Assembly: GCA_015227615.1 (NCBI GenBank)
Contig: JAALGZ010000009.1
Span: 186,001-250,000 of the forward strand
Direction: 5' to 3'
DNA length: 64,000 nucleotides
Source: Labyrinthula sp. Ha
Lineage: Eukaryota; Sar; Bigyra; Labyrinthulida; Labyrinthulaceae
A program made the position numbers and the translations under genes. The notes under the pieces were generated by a model that worked only from the letters and a program-made list of their open reading frames with translations, searched no databases and was not told the origin of the DNA. Every line of letters starts with the position of its first letter. Positions within the stretch are counted from its first letter, which is position 1. Below are positions 20,701-32,281 of this stretch, piece by piece.

Positions 20701-21599
20701 GAAAAGCCCAAGGTAACATATATTTGAAAAGTATTTCTACTCGTATGATGCTTAGTCATAATGTCTCCCATATATTTGCACTTTTTTAATGAAACTACAC
20801 TCGAGGAGGACAGTTCTTAGCTGAAATTTTTCTTGGAGTATGAAAAAACCTATATCCTTTACTTTTTGTTAAACGAAGATGGTTGTATAATAGACTTTTT
20901 AAAGATATTTAAATACATATTGGGCTTAGCACCAATAGCGAAATTAACTCTTGTTTAATCAACTATAAGTCTGTTTGTGATTTAGGCATAAAAAACTGCT
21001 AAGGGATTTATGAGATCTAACTCTTTTTAATATCTATTTCCGTTATTTTCCTATTGAAATTTAAAAACTGTCTCTAATAATCAACTATTCTTAATTTACA
21101 ACACATAAAAATTAAGTAGTCTTTTCCAATTTCTGAAGAAAGCTTTTTAGCCAACAATGTCGTTGATTTAAAGCATTCGAGAAAGTCTAGCTTATATTTT
21201 TCTGGTTACGAATGTGTGAGAGAAGTTCTATTCGAAGTCTGGCCTAATTATTATTAAGAGGTTATATTTATATATACTGCCATATAACGTTTCTAACTGC
21301 TTTGAATGTAGCACGTTAATCCTAAATTTTAAACTAACAGAATATTTGATGTAGATTGCAACATGTTCTATACCATTCTATAACTTCCTAATTTAGTTGC
21401 CAATACCATTCAATGGTTGAAGGCGAATAGCAATATAAACGAAAGTAATCCAACATCTAAACCCTGTCTAGCGAAATGCAAATATATCTTCTAAAAACCG
21501 ATTATATTGCACATGTATTCAAGTAAGAGTATCAATTCAAGTCATTGTCTGCCTGTAAATTGCATAAGAATATTTAAACACGTACACCCTGGGGCCTTG

Positions 21600-21835
21600 A
21601 AATTTAACACATGTCAGGACCAAAATTAACTAAAGAAACAATTGGCCACCGGACAAGATATTTTCCAAACTATGCTCAAAGTCTGATAATAAAACCACTA
21701 TTATACACTGAACCACTTATATTCAGCCACCAACTGACTCTAATTCGTGATTCTGACCATTTCCCCGAAATAATTTTATCAATCCCAGATACACGACGTT
21801 CAAGAATTTTTGAGCGAGCTGAGTAAGGATAAACC
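21600..21835 (+). mobile_element. LINE scrap: end of an APE endonuclease domain
   Basis: A 71-codon stretch ending LTLIRDSDHFPEIILSIP resembles the last strand of LINE endonucleases, where SDHFPV is the catalytic Asp-His motif. Nothing matching a reverse transcriptase follows within reach, so it is an isolated remnant. Confidence 0.35.
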
Positions 21836-22261
21836 TAGGATTAAAATTTTCTCGATCACAGTATAGGGTTCGGATAATACTACTATTTTCTGAAACAGGC
21901 TATAAATCTCTCCTTAGAATTAGTACATTTGTTTCATATAATTAAAGAGCTCAAAGACATTCCTTAAATTATTTTATAGCACCCAGAAGAGCTCAAATCT
22001 CTATAGCAAAATAGAAACGAATATCATTTAGATTAAGGGGCGTACTACATCGACAAGTAAAAAAAACTTAGATAATGTATCAAATTCTTGGCGGCTTATA
22101 TGACCATATCATGTAGTAATTTGAAGTTCTTGATGCTGAGTAAAAGGTGGTAATCAGTGGGTTAAACAAAGAAAGCAAGTTCACAACAGAAAAACTTTTA
22201 TGCTGAAACAAAACTTATCGGCTGAAGATTAGGGTTCATGTAATTATAAGCATACATTTCT

Positions 22262-22450
22262 CTAACCACCCCCCTTAACCAGTTTAAAACCGCTTCCCCT
22301 TCTTTAAGAAAGCCCAACTTAATGTACCCAACATTGATCTTTGCTTGGGTGTCTTATTCTTTATCCTTTTTAAAGAAGGTTTACCCGAAAATAACTTAAT
22401 GCAAGGAGGAAATTTTTTTCTGTTTTTTGTTTTATTAAGGGGGGGGGGTA
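22262..22450. repeat. Fold-back with C-run / G-run ends
   Basis: AACCACCCCCCTTAA on the left and TTAAGGGGGGGGGGTAAC on the right are inverted copies about 155 bp apart. An inner pair, CTTCTTTAA / TTTAAAGAAG, pairs as well. The ten-G run (22439-22448) is unique in this AT-rich window. No target duplication was found, so whether it is a mobile element is open. Confidence 0.4.
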
Positions 22451-25400
22451 ACTTCCATCTTTTATATATTTTTTTTATTGCACCAAGGTCGGAGTATGTT
22501 ATTCGTTTCTTGTGAGCAAAAGATGCAGTAAATGGTAAGAAGCTCCTTAATATGCTCGGCGTTAATTACGGGTGATATTATCGTGACTTCTTTTATTCTA
22601 TACGTTTTTCAAAGTTGAGAAACTTCCCTTTTTCTCGTTTGAAAAAAACAGTCGCAACACGTTCTTGACACAATATGAATATATATATAAATAATAACTT
22701 AAGGCAAGGTCAAACATGCATGAAAGATATAACTTGATAAAAATTTATCAATAGAAGTTATATCTTTTTATTCAACAACATTATAAGATGATCAAACATA
22801 TAAAGCCTTAGTGAAATGCATTTGCCAAGAAAAATTACACATAATCATATCCAAGGAAGGCTTTAACTTGGTATAACGTTTCTTTCAGCAAATCTAACGT
22901 GCATTGTTTGAAAGATACTTAAATTGTCTAAGAGCTAATTACATGTAATATATTTCTTGAAGAGAATAGAACATCTTTTTAAAGCTTTAAAATTCTATTC
23001 TTCAAAAAAATTAGAAGGTCACTAGCTGGTTAAGTGGAACATATTTATTCAGTGAGTACTTTATCTTTTCATACCGAATAAACCTTTAGATCACCCTAAA
23101 AATACCATACTATAATACAATAGCAGTTTCACTTGAATTATACACCATTCTCGTACTTAAACGGGTCATTCATATACATACATATATATTTAAAATGTAT
23201 GCTAAAGTCAAGTCATAGTTTTGTCCTTGTGCATCTCAGCCAATTCTTTTCTACAGAATTATGGTACCTTATGGAAATATTCTGTAGGGACATATCTAAG
23301 TGCTTTGAAATAAATAAATTCTAAAGTTTTAATATGTTAAGGAGGGTTTTCTAGTCCATTCTTTTGCGGCCAGCTTGATTCTCAGAAGAAATATCACAAA
23401 CCTCTAAGTTTTTTTCGTCAGGAAATTTTATGCGTTAGAGCAATCTATGTTACCCTCAGGAAGTTCTTGGAAACCTTTTTATTTATTATGGAATAATACA
23501 GCACTTAAACTACTTAAATTTGTGTAGAGTACTAAATACCACAAAACTTAGGCACATCATTGTTACATCAACTAGAAAATAATGAAGAAGCATGTTACAA
23601 CACTTATATGAACTATCAGTACAAATTCTTATGCTGAAAGTAATATCTATTTGAGGCGATATTGCTCATTGTTTTGAGTTGTTTTAAAATGTTGATAGCT
23701 GTATCGGCGGTCTTTTAAGAAATGGAGAATAACGGTCATATAAAGTACACCACGCACTCAACTCTTCCAAAAATAACCATTTTTATTTAAAACTCTGCTT
23801 CTTTGCTTCTAGTGCAAAATCCCAAATATTAAAAATATATAAACTGGAGGAAACAATGATTAATGAAACAGATGGACGTATTATTCCTTAATCTTTGTTA
23901 CTAAATCTTCCTCAAATACAATAATGTCACCCGCAATGTGTTTCACATCGAAAAAGTCATTCCAACCATGTATTTTGTCAAGGTATTTGATAAGGATGAG
24001 CATTTGAAGCCCTAAGAAAGGCTAATTTTAAGGGTTCTTTTCACTAAGTTTAAATATCTCTAAAAAACATACATTCAAACGTAACATCATGAAAAACAAC
24101 TCTATAGATGATTCAATTCTTCTCAGACCCTAAGGTTTTATTATACCTGACTTTTAAAACTCTTTGTCAGGATATTTCTGCTCTAGTTAACTGTAACTGA
24201 GCTAAACTTCACTCAGAAAAGTCAAATGTTGAAAATCTGCACATCTGAAAATACGAAATCAGTTTGTTTTGTTATAATCCTATAAAATTTTGTACTAGGG
24301 AGCCCCCAATAACTAAAAAAACATCACCCGTGATCTTTAATTCTAGTTTTTATGAAAATTTTAATGGTTTTTTTAAGAAAAGTTGATATTGGGCTAAAAT
24401 GCTGTTTTTCTCAACTTCAATCCGTGTAATATCTTGAGAAATACTCGTCTAGAGCCCAATCAGATCTCAGCAGTCGAAATAACAGGTGAATTTAGGTCTA
24501 GAAACAATTTTGTTTGAGAATTGGAGTATTGTGTAGATACTTCCTAACAATGTATCCTATTTCAAAGATCTCAAATTCTGAAAAAGGATACCCTTAAATG
24601 TCAAACATTCCTGAATGGGTGATACCAAGTAATGAAACACGCTAAATAATGGTTTCCACCTCGAGGTATAAGTAATTTAGGGTTTCTTCGGGCTTTGTTC
24701 CAGGAATCTCGAACAACTTCCCAATTGGCCACTGCCCTGGATATATGACCTAGATTCAACTCCTCTAATAATCAACCGTAAAATAGATAAAATTGGACCT
24801 CTACTCAGCGCTGTGAAAAAACTTTGTTTTTAATTTTATCTAAGTGCTTTCTTCAGTGAATTATAATAGAAGAAATAAAGTTTGAGGTTCTTATTACGTT
24901 TAATTATACAAATAACAGTTACAATGCTGCAAATAACTATGTTACATGGCGCTTATATCTTAATTTTGCACCTGATAAAATAACCTGGTAAAAGAGTGAT
25001 GTCAACTATGAAAGCAGCATCTGGGTTCTTGTTTCAACAATAACGCGTAAAATGTGTGTTTCTTGAGGAACTTATGCGTAAAAGGTTACGTCTTACTTTT
25101 ATCGATTAAATGGTGAGATGTTGAGTAATTATAGCTCTTATTTTATCATATTTTAGGCTTTCTGTCTTTGCTCGCTCCAGGCTTTTGCCTCTTTTAGTGC
25201 CTTTTTGCTACTTTAGTTGGTCTAGTGGTTTTAGTCTAGTGTACAACTATAGAATTTATCAACATATAATAATCACACGTTAGGTTAACGTTAAAGAATT
25301 AGTTACTTATAGATTAACGTTAGTATAATAAGTAATGTATTTCTGCACTGGGTCATAACGTTAGTATTTAATTATGTTCATTTATGGTAGAATTTGTACG

Positions 25401-25600
25401 ATAGCGTTGCTTGGTCTCCAAAATATAAGCACACTTCATTGACACACGAAGGTTTTGGTAGAAATTTCCGGTAGTATCAGACATCTCCGGATATACTATT
25501 TGCTATAGCTTTATTGGATAAAGTTAGCCAATCATATCCAGCTAAATTTTAACGTAATTTTCTGTGTGCGAACTTTTAGATCAAGGGAAGGAAAAGGTGA

Positions 25601-28515
25601 ATGCGAAGCAGCTCCGAAACAGAGGCACTGGATAGATCAATAACTGTAAATTGACTAATATTCTTTTAATGTATTAGACAGACCGATTAACACTCGATGG
25701 TCGCATTTCTAGACTAAAAGTTGCCCGAAGAAGAAATCTTAACAGTCTTGACCCGTCATCTCGCAACGTCCAGGGTATAATTAATAAGAGAAGGGATTAT
25801 GCTAGTAACACTAGACCTAGGAGAAGTTTGGCTCTTAGAATTGATGTTAAAAATAATGATACTAGTCCACTAAAGTTTGAGGTATTGGTCTGTTTCCTGG
25901 TTAGTGTGTTTAGGCAAAACCTAGCTTGGAGGATGAGACGTCGATGTTTTCGTTTCTGGAAAAATTGGATCGAACAGCAGACAGAAAGATTAAGCAAAAT
26001 GCGTTACCTAAAAATTTGAAGCCTTTGGCTAAGAGAAAAAGTAGAGCAGTACGAAATCCTGACCTTCTCAACGCGGTGAAGGCGTTCAACAAGGAAGGTT
26101 TGAGAACAAGGGTAAAATTACGTCGAAGATCAACCAGCTTGCCTGGCGAGAATCAGTTACTCAATGTAAATTTTGACGCTTCTCACCTTGGGATAAATGC
26201 AATTTCTAGAACCATAGGGGACGATATCGACCAGCTTGCAGCTGAACCCGCTAGCGGTTCTAATTCCCAAAATGAGAGTGCCCCAGCGGCTATCCCAAAA
26301 ACTGTGCTTGATCGCCAAAGTTCGTTTCCATTGAACAAGAGTGACCCTAATTTGGTCCAGGGATCGGCTGAGGTTTTTGCAACTTCAAAGTTCCCAAGGA
26401 AGAATAGTACCTCTCCTGGCGAGACTTTGAATCCTGTACTACAGCAGAGCAATCCTCAGCATACACCAGAGTTCTTACAAACACAATTTTTGGATTATCA
26501 CGTTTTAAAGAATAGAATACGACCAAAATTGTATAAACAGTATAGGAGATCGAACAAGCACTCTAAGAACTCATCCAAGTATGATATTTTTGGGTTAAAC
26601 ATTTTCACTGCCAGCGCGGTGACAATGGCAAAGCTTCTTCTTTTTCCTTTTTTCTTTGAAACATCCTCTGTTGCAAGTATTAAGTTTTCGGAATCAGAAC
26701 TCAATCTAAGAATAAATAAAACAGTATATTCGCTCCTTTATTTCCTACATGTTGCGATGATGATATTTTATTATAAACTTGTTGAACATAATTCTGCCAC
26801 AGTTGAAATGTTTTTATGGCTTCCTGTTGCCCTTCTAGTTTTGCTTGCTAGCTTGTTTACATATTGTGCAAGCTTTTTACCAGATCTTCTAAATAAATTT
26901 AAGGAATTGGATACTGAAGAAGAGGTAGAAGGAGCTGGTTCAACTAGAAAAACTCTCTCCTTTCCTATTCTGCATATAAAAAGGGCGAAAAATCATGGAG
27001 ATGTGACTCGAAGAGCGAGTTTGCCATCTTCTCCTAGGTCAACTGATGAATTTGTTTTCCTAAAGTCTGGCATCGCAAGAAGTAGAAGTTTTTCTAATTC
27101 GCAACCAAGTCAAGTAGTTGATACTGACGTTGAAACCAATTCGGATAACCACAGTGATCCCTCGGGAAATGAATCTGACAATGAAGAAGAGCATGAATCT
27201 GAAGGAGTGAGCGACGATGAAGACTCAGATAAGTCAGTCACCGCAGCAAGTCATGGGCAAAACCTAGTTAGACCTAGACAGACCCCAAATGTGCCCCCTT
27301 TGGCTAGAATTAGCCCCACAGAACATGCCATTGCTCCCAACGAAATATTTGTCATAAACGGAGCAGCAGAAAATAACTTCCAAGAGGTTAAGAGTGTACA
27401 CTTTTATGGAAACAAAGTATCTACCGAGAGGTTGTCTGCTGATCAAATTCGCCAGAGCATTGAAGAAAAAGTTAGAATGTGTAAGCCCACTCCAGAGTAT
27501 AGGTATCGTTTTCTTTTTCTTTGAATCTAGGGCTCTAGGAACAGTCATTGCACTGCTAACTTCCCTTCTACCTGCGGTTTCTAAAATTATGGGTTTGTTG
27601 GACAACAGCGCTATAAGTGAAGAGTTATGCCCATTGAATACAGTATCTTTCTTTCAAGTAGAGAACCATCTTTGTTCTGCTTTTGAATCAGATGGAAAGC
27701 TTCTGCCTTTTGCGCTTCAGAGTCTGGCAACCGCTACGGCCTTACTAGTATCTTCAGTCTGCACCTACCTATTGACAAACCAGTTTTTTATGGAAATATC
27801 CTTGGCTGAACTGACTTTCTTAAAAAGATTTATGTATGCAAAACATTTTAAGAAACTAACCTCAAGCTCAAAGGCAAAGAAAGCAAGATTGCCCCATTTT
27901 AGGTTAACAAAGGCTTCGAATATCAGAGTATGGATCAACTTGCGAAACCGAAAGGTGGAGCATAAAACTCAAAGGAATCAGACTGGAGACGCGTCAGCAA
28001 ACTTCCTTGTGTCTCTGTCCCTTTGTTTTTTCTTCTATGGATTGTACCGATTCCTTTCTTCTGTCTTTAATCCTAAGGAAGTTAACATTGAAGATTTTAG
28101 TTATGAGAATTTAGTCGAGATTATAATTACTCAACCTGAATTATCTTTGTACTTTATTTGGGGCGCCGGACTCATGATGTATAGTTTTAGATTCTCTACT
28201 TTATTCAACAAGACTGTGGATAAATATGATTGTGAGGGCTTGCTGAAAACCGAACTACTCAACCTTTCCTTTCTTTTATCAAATCGCACCAAAATTAAGC
28301 AAAGTAAAGTTGAAGAATATAAAGCAGCTACGGATATTATTAAGAACATGATTTCTTTGTATAAAAATCTTGAGCCAGATGGAAAGAAGCGTAGTGAGAG
28401 TAAGATTCTTATGCATCCTACCATTTATAAGTTGTTGAAGGTAATCATTCTCTCCGCCCTTGGTACGTTAACAACTCCCATCTTTGGTTTCAAGGTAAGA
28501 TTATGGAAGCTGTAA
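25601..28515 (+). CDS. PHTF: PHTF1/2-type multi-pass membrane protein
   Basis: Four exons (25601-25645, 25678-25881, 25914-27502, 27531-28515) with introns of 32, 32 and 28 nt keep one frame of 940 residues. The family is recognised at the C-terminal half: FMYAKHFKKLTSSSKAKKAR, then LPHFRLTKASNIRVWINLR, match human PHTF ([37 protein letters not shown]). The ending MHPTIYKLLKVIILSA and GFKVRLWKL matches MNPLLYNITQVVILSA and GFNLKLWK. About eight membrane spans are visible: three after residue 300 and five in the last 400. Between them is a long Ser/Glu/Asp-rich loop with GNESDNEEEHESEGVSDDED. PHTF proteins sit in the ER membrane and are known from animals; their biochemical role is unsettled despite the 'homeodomain' name. 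The start is chosen because exon 3 has no early ATG and the two small upstream exons join in frame. It converges on the next gene with 71 bases between stops. Confidence 0.85.
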
Positions 28516-28586
28516 AGGTGTTAACTATTTTCGTTTGTAATACCACTTTAAGGTATAAAAATATTGCTTACAAATTTAACTAGAAT

Positions 28587-29366
28587 TTACAACTTTATTT
28601 GCTCAAACCGAACAAAACAGTCACTAAGTCTGATTTCCCTCCATGTCTTGTCAGCTGCTTCAAACTTAATATGGTTAAGCTCTGCCTCAAAAACAGCAAC
28701 TGGATCTTGACCTAAGTCTTTCAAGAACTTATTAAGATCATCCAGTTCAATTCTCTCTTTGAATTCTTTTAATTCCATTGAAATAAAGGCACTGTGAACT
28801 TCCCTTGACATTTCTCTCAAGTAAGTACTTGTGCCCACTAATTCTCGTAGAAAAATATCGAGAACCAAGGAACTAGGAAGACCAGACGCTTTAAACGACG
28901 AATAAACAGTAAAGACTTCTTTATAAGCATCTATACTTGGTCTTTCGATAAAATTAAAAAGTAGTTTAAGCACAGTTGAGACCAGATCTTTTCCATATGC
29001 ATTTTGTTTCAGATTGCTTCGTTTTAAAGATGACGTAGTTAAATACTCATACAAGCAGCCGCATACAAACAAAGTTTTGGAAACACTCATTTCATCTAAT
29101 ATATTGGGTTTTCCATTAACCTAAGATATAAATAAACTTATCAACAATACAACTTCCTTTACTTGCTCTAACGCAGGCAGCATTGAAGCAGTATCGCAAT
29201 ACGCCTCAAGAGCGCGAAAAAACTTTAATTTGAGCCTGGATCCCTTCATTGAATCTAAGTTATCGCAAATATTTTCTTCTGGATATGCCAATTCCATCTC
29301 GTTACTTCCTACTGGCCTTGTTTTGGCTGCCTCTGTAGCTTCTTGAACTTTCTGTCGTTTTGTCAT
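28587..29366 (-). CDS. Helical orphan protein, 249 residues
   Basis: Two exons, 29151-29366 and 28587-29120, joined through a 30-nt intron (29121-29150, GTATTG..TATCTTAG) give a continuous frame with a clear ATG. The protein starts MTKRQKVQEATEAAKTRPVG, a basic and probably disordered lead, and then is almost wholly helical with many Leu: KLKFFRALEAYCDTASMLPA, LVSTVLKLLFNFIERPSIDA, LVLDIFLRELVGTSTYLREM, ELDDLNKFLKDLGQDP. There are no membrane segments or catalytic motifs. The pattern suggests an armadillo/HEAT-like or scaffold helical fold, but I do not recognise a family. It ends 71 bases from the convergent PHTF gene. The intron matches the size and ends of the others, which supports the gene being real. 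Confidence 0.7.
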
Positions 29367-32158
29367 TTAGTTTCAAGCTGCCACGTAGACTACTGTGAAA
29401 TGCTAAAGGGGTTTAGCAACCGGATTTTGGGCTTGTCTTTGTTGATGTAAGAAGAGAACAACCAATATGAAATGACCTGTTGGTGAAATGGTCAATGGGC
29501 ATTCAAAAAACATATCTCATAAGTAAAAAGTTATGAAAACTTGAATATATAGCAAAACTCAATGAATTATGCAGCAATATTTGTGTATATTACTTAAAAG
29601 TTGGTTTATCGGTTATCATAGTAGTATCGATATGGATGAACATATTTTGGTGAATTTAAGATATAATTAACAATCGACAGATAATTCAATAAAAAGAAAC
29701 AATAAGAACATAAAATAACTACCTTTTCTAAGTAATATTAGCAAGTAACGAGTGATAAGAGTAACAAGACTTATCAATTCATTCCTAAGTATAATTAAAA
29801 ACTTTATAAGTACTTCTTGAGCTTTTAGCGTTTCATTTACACCTCTGGTGAGTTGATTATTCTTAATTACTCTTCGTATTGTAGAATATAATCTAATCCC
29901 CTTTAGTTCTCAAGCCTAACGTTCAAGTTAATTGCTTCGCCTTCGTTAGAAGTATCTGGCTACTCGAAGGTTCATCACGAGTTGGTAAATATCCTTTATG
30001 TTATCTGTGTAATTACTTTCAAGCACCTGCTGGCAACAATTTCCGCTCCAAAGCAAACTTCCAATTTACAACTGCTTCATACTTTGTGCAATTGCTGTTT
30101 GATATGTAAATTTTCTATTTAATGAATTCAAAATACTTTTCTTTACTCCTTCTCATACAACTCCTACTGACTTTATTAAGGCTGTAGTTAATAGAGACTC
30201 TCTATTGTGTCGTTAATGGCATAAATTTCCTAAGTACTCCAATATTAAAAAAACTTTAAGTTTATCATTAATTTAATCCACTTCACATTGAAGCTCCTCT
30301 TAGCATTGAAATTAATAAGAGCGTGAGATCTAGCTGTTATTAATTGCATCTCAAAAATAGAGTTAAACTTTTGACAAACCAATAAAACTAATTAAAACAT
30401 CTACGATACAAAAAATCAAAAAAATGTGACTAGTAGCATATGGAGAAAAGATATTCAAATAAGCCCATCCAGTCTCTGAATACTCTAATCAGCCAATCTT
30501 TCGCAAGGTTAACTGCATAGAGAAATGTCTTCTAAATTAAGACAAGAATGCCCTTAGTTTGAGATCAGCTACTAAGAGAAAAACACAAATCCCTCTAACC
30601 ATGTTAGTACCTAAAAGTCAGGATCATTAGAAAAGGAAACTTGAAGACACTGAAAGATAAGCATTTAACTCTGCCGTAGCATTGCTAGAAACATAGATAT
30701 ATTTGTTGAAGTTAAAGCAAATTATACAAGAATAAACTAAAAATTTATTTAAAGCATCAATACCTTTGATGTGCACTCTAATGAGAATTCAAAGTAAATG
30801 ATGTATCAGCTGTCTTCATATCGAAGAGCAATTCATTTTAAGCAAAAGAGAGACTTCACCATTCTAGGTTACTATACCATAAAAGTAGAGTAACCTAAGC
30901 AAAATAACCAATTCTTTTCAGAGCAAAGTTACATGACATCATATCCCTTGCATTTGCAGCTTCTGGGAATTATGACTAAGCAAATAATTAAAGAGTACTT
31001 GCAATTAAAAGGATAGATTAATTGCCCCAGCTAGCTATCACCAAAGCATGTTCTTAGTATCTAAATCTGGTCTGACTGGTGGGTGTAGGGAACTAGCAGT
31101 AAAGATCGGCTTAGGAGCAACTTCTACAAAGCACCTGAAAGAAATACAACCAGGAAGACAAACATGAAAAAATTTCCATAGAGAATAAAAACAAGCTCTC
31201 TTCCTATTATAGTCAGTTAAAAAGTGACCAGGGTAATATTGTAGAACTTTGGCCTGATCTCTTCAAGGAGCTGCTCATGAATAGAAAAAGTTATGAACAG
31301 AGAGGAAGCATCCCAGAACAGGATCGAAATCGTTGAGGGTTCTGCACCATGAATAAATACGTCGATTTCAACTAAATAGAAAACTTCTGCTCAATAATCC
31401 TAACTTATTTAGCTAGTAATTGTTTGAGGTTTGACACTAGTTTAGTATAACTTAACCACTCATCTTGAATTTTGTTGTTTCTGTAGTCGCTTTAATAGGT
31501 TTTTTTCACGGTCAAATTTGCTCTAATCTAGTTTAATGAACGATGAACAATGAATGTATCGTAGTCACTCAGCTGTTGCTACAAACTCATGATTATGCAA
31601 AGTCATACTTCGCGAAAGCCTTAACACTAAAGAAATGTTAAACTATGAAGCAAGAATAAATATAACTTAAAGGAGTTCAGTATTCTTCTTCAATACTTGC
31701 AGTAAGAGTAGGTGTGCAAACCGAGTACTCATTAAGGATCTATTCATACGTTTGAGAAAATTTCTATGTAACTGGGCTAGTGTGAGCGAGTCTAGATACC
31801 ATATGGAGTGAGGAAATAGAACTTAGTTAGGACATTAAGCACCACAATTGAGTTTTCAGGAGCCTCAAATCTTTCGAAATCTCATTAAATAATTTTGAGT
31901 TTTATGATCATCAATTCATCAGTAAGGAAGTATGCTTGCTCGGTAATCCAAACCAAGTTCACTGACATGAACTGAAGAACGAGTTTAAAATTGCAGACTA
32001 GAGATCATGTGTGCCCAAGAAGCATTAATGACTCCTCATATAAGGTATAGAAACTGTGTTAAGGAATATTGACTGTTAAGATGAGTGAGAACTACTTAAC
32101 TAGAGCCTAAATTCTTATTCACGGTGAGCTATTCTAATTGCATTGAGAAGACTTGACT
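29367..32158. other. Intergenic, AT-rich
   Basis: About 2.8 kb between the 249-residue orphan and the copia element's target site. There is no convincing open frame, repeat or RNA gene. The first few hundred bases hold the orphan's promoter. Confidence 0.55.
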
Positions 32159-32163
32159 GAGAT

Positions 32164-32281
32164 TATTAGAATATAAATATAAATAGAAATAAATGTACCT
32201 GTAGAAATAAATAGTCCAGTCTATATTATATTATTCACTTAAGCAAGTTTTATTGTAAAAACCAACAAAATAGAAATAACA
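32164..32281 (+). repeat. Left LTR of the copia element
   Basis: It begins TATTAGAATATAAAT and ends AAATAACA; apart from one short length difference and the first base it reads identically to the right LTR. At under 120 bp it is short for a copia LTR. Confidence 0.9.

Larger units (their letters stand above)
17019..25600. other. Gene desert, AT-rich
   Basis: About 8.6 kb without a convincing gene. It contains a possible tRNA-like hairpin near 17.7 kb, a LINE scrap at 21.6-21.83 kb and a short fold-back with a run of ten G at 22.26-22.45 kb, all listed separately. Other open frames (66-71 codons) look like chance. Confidence 0.55.

Noticed and set aside
17019-25600. Giant intron of PHTF or another gene
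   Set aside because: All verified introns are about 30 nt, and PHTF has an in-frame ATG exon at 25601.
26183-26452. 89-codon minus-strand frame inside PHTF
   Set aside because: A shadow of the PHTF coding strand.
28498-28583. GTAAGA at the end of the last PHTF exon as a splice donor leading to a longer C-terminus
   Set aside because: The unspliced reading ends GFKVRLWKL, which matches the family C-terminus GFNLKLWK, so the exon ends at the stop at 28515.
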